DNA of 64,000 nucleotides, taken from contig JAEUOU010000006.1 in assembly GCA_016790575.1 (NCBI GenBank), positions 120,737 through 184,736 on the forward strand. The letters run 5' to 3'. This document shows, in pieces, positions 62,446 to 64,000 of the stretch (position 1 is its first letter; the number at the start of each line of letters is the position of its first letter). The position numbers were made by a program, and so were the translations under genes. The DNA is from Burkholderiaceae bacterium. Its GTDB lineage: Bacteria > Pseudomonadota > Gammaproteobacteria > Burkholderiales > Burkholderiaceae_C. The notes under the pieces were generated by a model. That model was not told the DNA's origin, did no database searches, and saw only the letters and a list, made by a program, of their open reading frames with translations.

Positions 62446-64000
62446 ATGGCCTCGTTTATTGCCCGGATGACCCTTTCGATCCCGTCCCCTACCTCCTCGA
62501 CCCGCCGTGATCCGGTCGATGCCTCGCCGCGAACGGGGGGCGAGATTGCGCTGGTTCTGGGTTTGTTGTTGCTGGCCTATTGTTTCCTCTCGCTGGTGAC
62601 CTATGCTGCAAGTGACCCTGCGTGGTCGACTTCCGGCGGGCACGATGCCACGGTGCGCAATCTGGGAGGGCGCGCCGGTGCGTGGATCGCTGACCTGGGC
62701 TACTTTCTGCTGGGCTATTCCGTGTGGTGGCTGTTGGCCCTGGGTGGCTGGAAATGGCTGAAAGCGCTGGCCCGGTGGTTGCGTGGTGAAGCAGCCGAGT
62801 CCTCCTGGCGCCGGCGGGCAACAACGGCCGCCGGGATCTTGGCCTTGTTGATAGCCAGTGCCCTGCTGGAGTGGTCGCGACTGTATCGATTCGAGGCCGG
62901 ACTGCCGGGCCATTCGGGCGGCGTTCTGGGATACTGGCTGGGCCCCATGGGTATCCGCTGGCTGGGGTTTACCGGATCGGCGCTGGTGGCGTTGGTCCTG
63001 GGTGTCATTGCGGCGAGCCTTGCTTTCGGTTTCTCCTGGGCATCGGTGGCGGAATGGCTGGGGGCGCGGATCGAGCGAGTCGTTCAGGCCGCGCGCGATC
63101 GCCGCGAGAGAGCCCATGACGTTGAACTGGGTCGCCAGGCCGCGCAGGAGCGGGCCGACGGCCTGATGGAACTGCGCGAAGAAGTGGAGGAGCACCCCCC
63201 GATCCCGGTACAGATCGAGCCGGTGATTGTCCCGACGCCCCCCAGTGCGCGCGTGGCGCGCGAACGCCAGAAACCGCTGTTTCAGGAGATTGCCGACAGC
63301 AGGCTGCCGCAGGTGGATTTGCTCGATGCGCCGCCGGGACGCCAGGAGACCGTGGCTGCGGAGACTCTCGAGATGACCAGCCGCCTGATCGAGAAGAAGC
63401 TGCGCGATTTCGGGGTTGAGGTTCGGGTGGTGCTGGCGTCACCCGGACCGGTCATTACCCGATACGAGATCGAACCCGCCACGGGTGTCAAAGGTTCGCA
63501 GATCGTCAATCTGGCGAAAGACCTGGCCCGTTCGCTGTCGCTGGTGTCCATTCGGGTGATCGAGACCATTCCGGGCAAGAACTTCATGGCGCTGGAGTTG
63601 CCCAATGCCAAGCGACAGATGATCCGGCTCAGCGAGATTCTTGGCTCGCAGGTCTATAACGATGCCAGGTCCCTGTTGACCATGGGCCTGGGCAAGGACA
63701 TCGTGGGCAATCCGGTGGTCGCCGACCTGGCCAAGATGCCGCATGTGCTGGTGGCCGGCACAACGGGCTCGGGCAAGTCGGTGGGTATCAACGGAATGAT
63801 CCTTTCGCTCCTGTACAAGGCGGAAGCCAAGGATGTTCGTTTGCTGATGATCGACCCCAAGATGCTGGAGATGTCGGTTTATGAAGGCATTCCGCATCTG
63901 CTGTGCCCGGTGGTCACCGACATGAAGCAGGCCGCCAACGGCCTCAACTGGTGCGTGGCCGAAATGGAGCGACGCTACAAGTTGATGAGCAAGCTGGGTG
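62446..64000 (+). CDS. ftsK: DNA translocase FtsK (N-terminal part; gene runs off the window)
   Basis: 518 codons are visible. Four transmembrane helices lie at about 35-55, 85-105, 128-146 and 165-195; the linker is short (about 210-280), and then the motor begins. The alpha domain includes [19 protein letters not shown] and [20 protein letters not shown]; Walker A is [17 protein letters not shown], Walker [13 protein letters not shown]. The gene stops being visible after [17 protein letters not shown], so the beta and gamma domains are outside. It pumps DNA during chromosome dimer resolution at the septum. ATG 62446 is chosen; a hairpin-like CTCAAA...TTTGAG lies just before it. Confidence 0.95.
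   Translation, partial: MASFIARMTLSIPSPTSSTRRDPVDASPRTGGEIALVLGLLLLAYCFLSLVTYAASDPAWSTSGGHDATVRNLGGRAGAWIADLGYFLLGYSVWWLLALGGWKWLKALARWLRGEAAESSWRRRATTAAGILALLIASALLEWSRLYRFEAGLPGHSGGVLGYWLGPMGIRWLGFTGSALVALVLGVIAASLAFGFSWASVAEWLGARIERVVQAARDRRERAHDVELGRQAAQERADGLMELREEVEEHPPIPVQIEPVIVPTPPSARVARERQKPLFQEIADSRLPQVDLLDAPPGRQETVAAETLEMTSRLIEKKLRDFGVEVRVVLASPGPVITRYEIEPATGVKGSQIVNLAKDLARSLSLVSIRVIETIPGKNFMALELPNAKRQMIRLSEILGSQVYNDARSLLTMGLGKDIVGNPVVADLAKMPHVLVAGTTGSGKSVGINGMILSLLYKAEAKDVRLLMIDPKMLEMSVYEGIPHLLCPVVTDMKQAANGLNWCVAEMERRYKLMSKLG

Overview
This is a GC-rich, densely packed chromosomal segment from a betaproteobacterium, most likely Burkholderiales and probably the family Comamonadaceae. 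The assignment rests on protein resemblance and gene order: a ribF-ileS-lspA block, a Bug-type (TctC) receptor and TctAB transporter, paired acyl-CoA dehydrogenases, a CaiB/HMG-CoA-lyase/IclR locus, and rpmB-rpmG, trxB, a Crp-type regulator and ftsK at the right end. No 16S rRNA, tRNA, CRISPR array or intact insertion sequence was recognised, so the genus is left open.

Layout. 0-5.3 kb: end of an ABC ATPase, a degenerate Mrr-like membrane protein, then an OmpR-type regulator, histidine kinase, EptA-type phosphoethanolamine transferase and PAP2 phosphatase (lipid A modification). 5.3-8.4 kb: CoA-transferase and HMG-CoA-lyase-like gene, divergent from an IclR regulator with a palindromic operator. 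8.4-12.8 kb: HlyD adaptor, FtsX-type permease and ATPase. 12.8-16.9 kb: MoxR, DUF58, VWA and a PDZ-less HtrA-like protease. 16.9-21.5 kb: TatD, MscS, and a spermidine-synthase-like gene coupled to a GspE/PilB-type ATPase. 21.6-27.5 kb: TctBA, gamma-glutamyltransferase-like, EamA exporter, an unusual SDR and a small unknown protein. 27.7-28.9 kb: divergent CadR-type regulator and CDF metal transporter.

29.1-30.9 kb is an accessory island that looks like a short integron-type cassette array without an integrase: three attC-like structures separating small genes of lower GC, ending with an AAC(3)-I family aminoglycoside acetyltransferase. 31.0-36.1 kb: two amidases and a Bug receptor in one operon, then an AraC regulator. 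36.2-44.7 kb: a co-directional cluster of class I glutamine amidotransferase, P450, glutamine-synthetase-like enzyme, 2Fe-2S ferredoxin, aldehyde dehydrogenase, class III aminotransferase, UPF0261 protein and HAD hydrolase. Its enzyme families match the Puu gamma-glutamyl-putrescine pathway step by step, except that a P450/ferredoxin pair stands where the flavin amine oxidase would be. It is the best candidate here for a little-described pathway. 44.7-64 kb is mostly conserved: EamA, quinone oxidoreductase, VOC and SRPBCC proteins, lspA, ileS, ribF, HNH protein, two acyl-CoA dehydrogenases, YceH, purN, rsmB, fatty acid desaturase, rpmG, rpmB, trxB, Crp-like and the start of ftsK.

A dispersed intergenic repeat of about 40 bp occurs nine times, mostly between convergent genes. 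Three copies contain the TAG stop codon of the neighbouring gene, and two copies in the same orientation bracket the cassette island.
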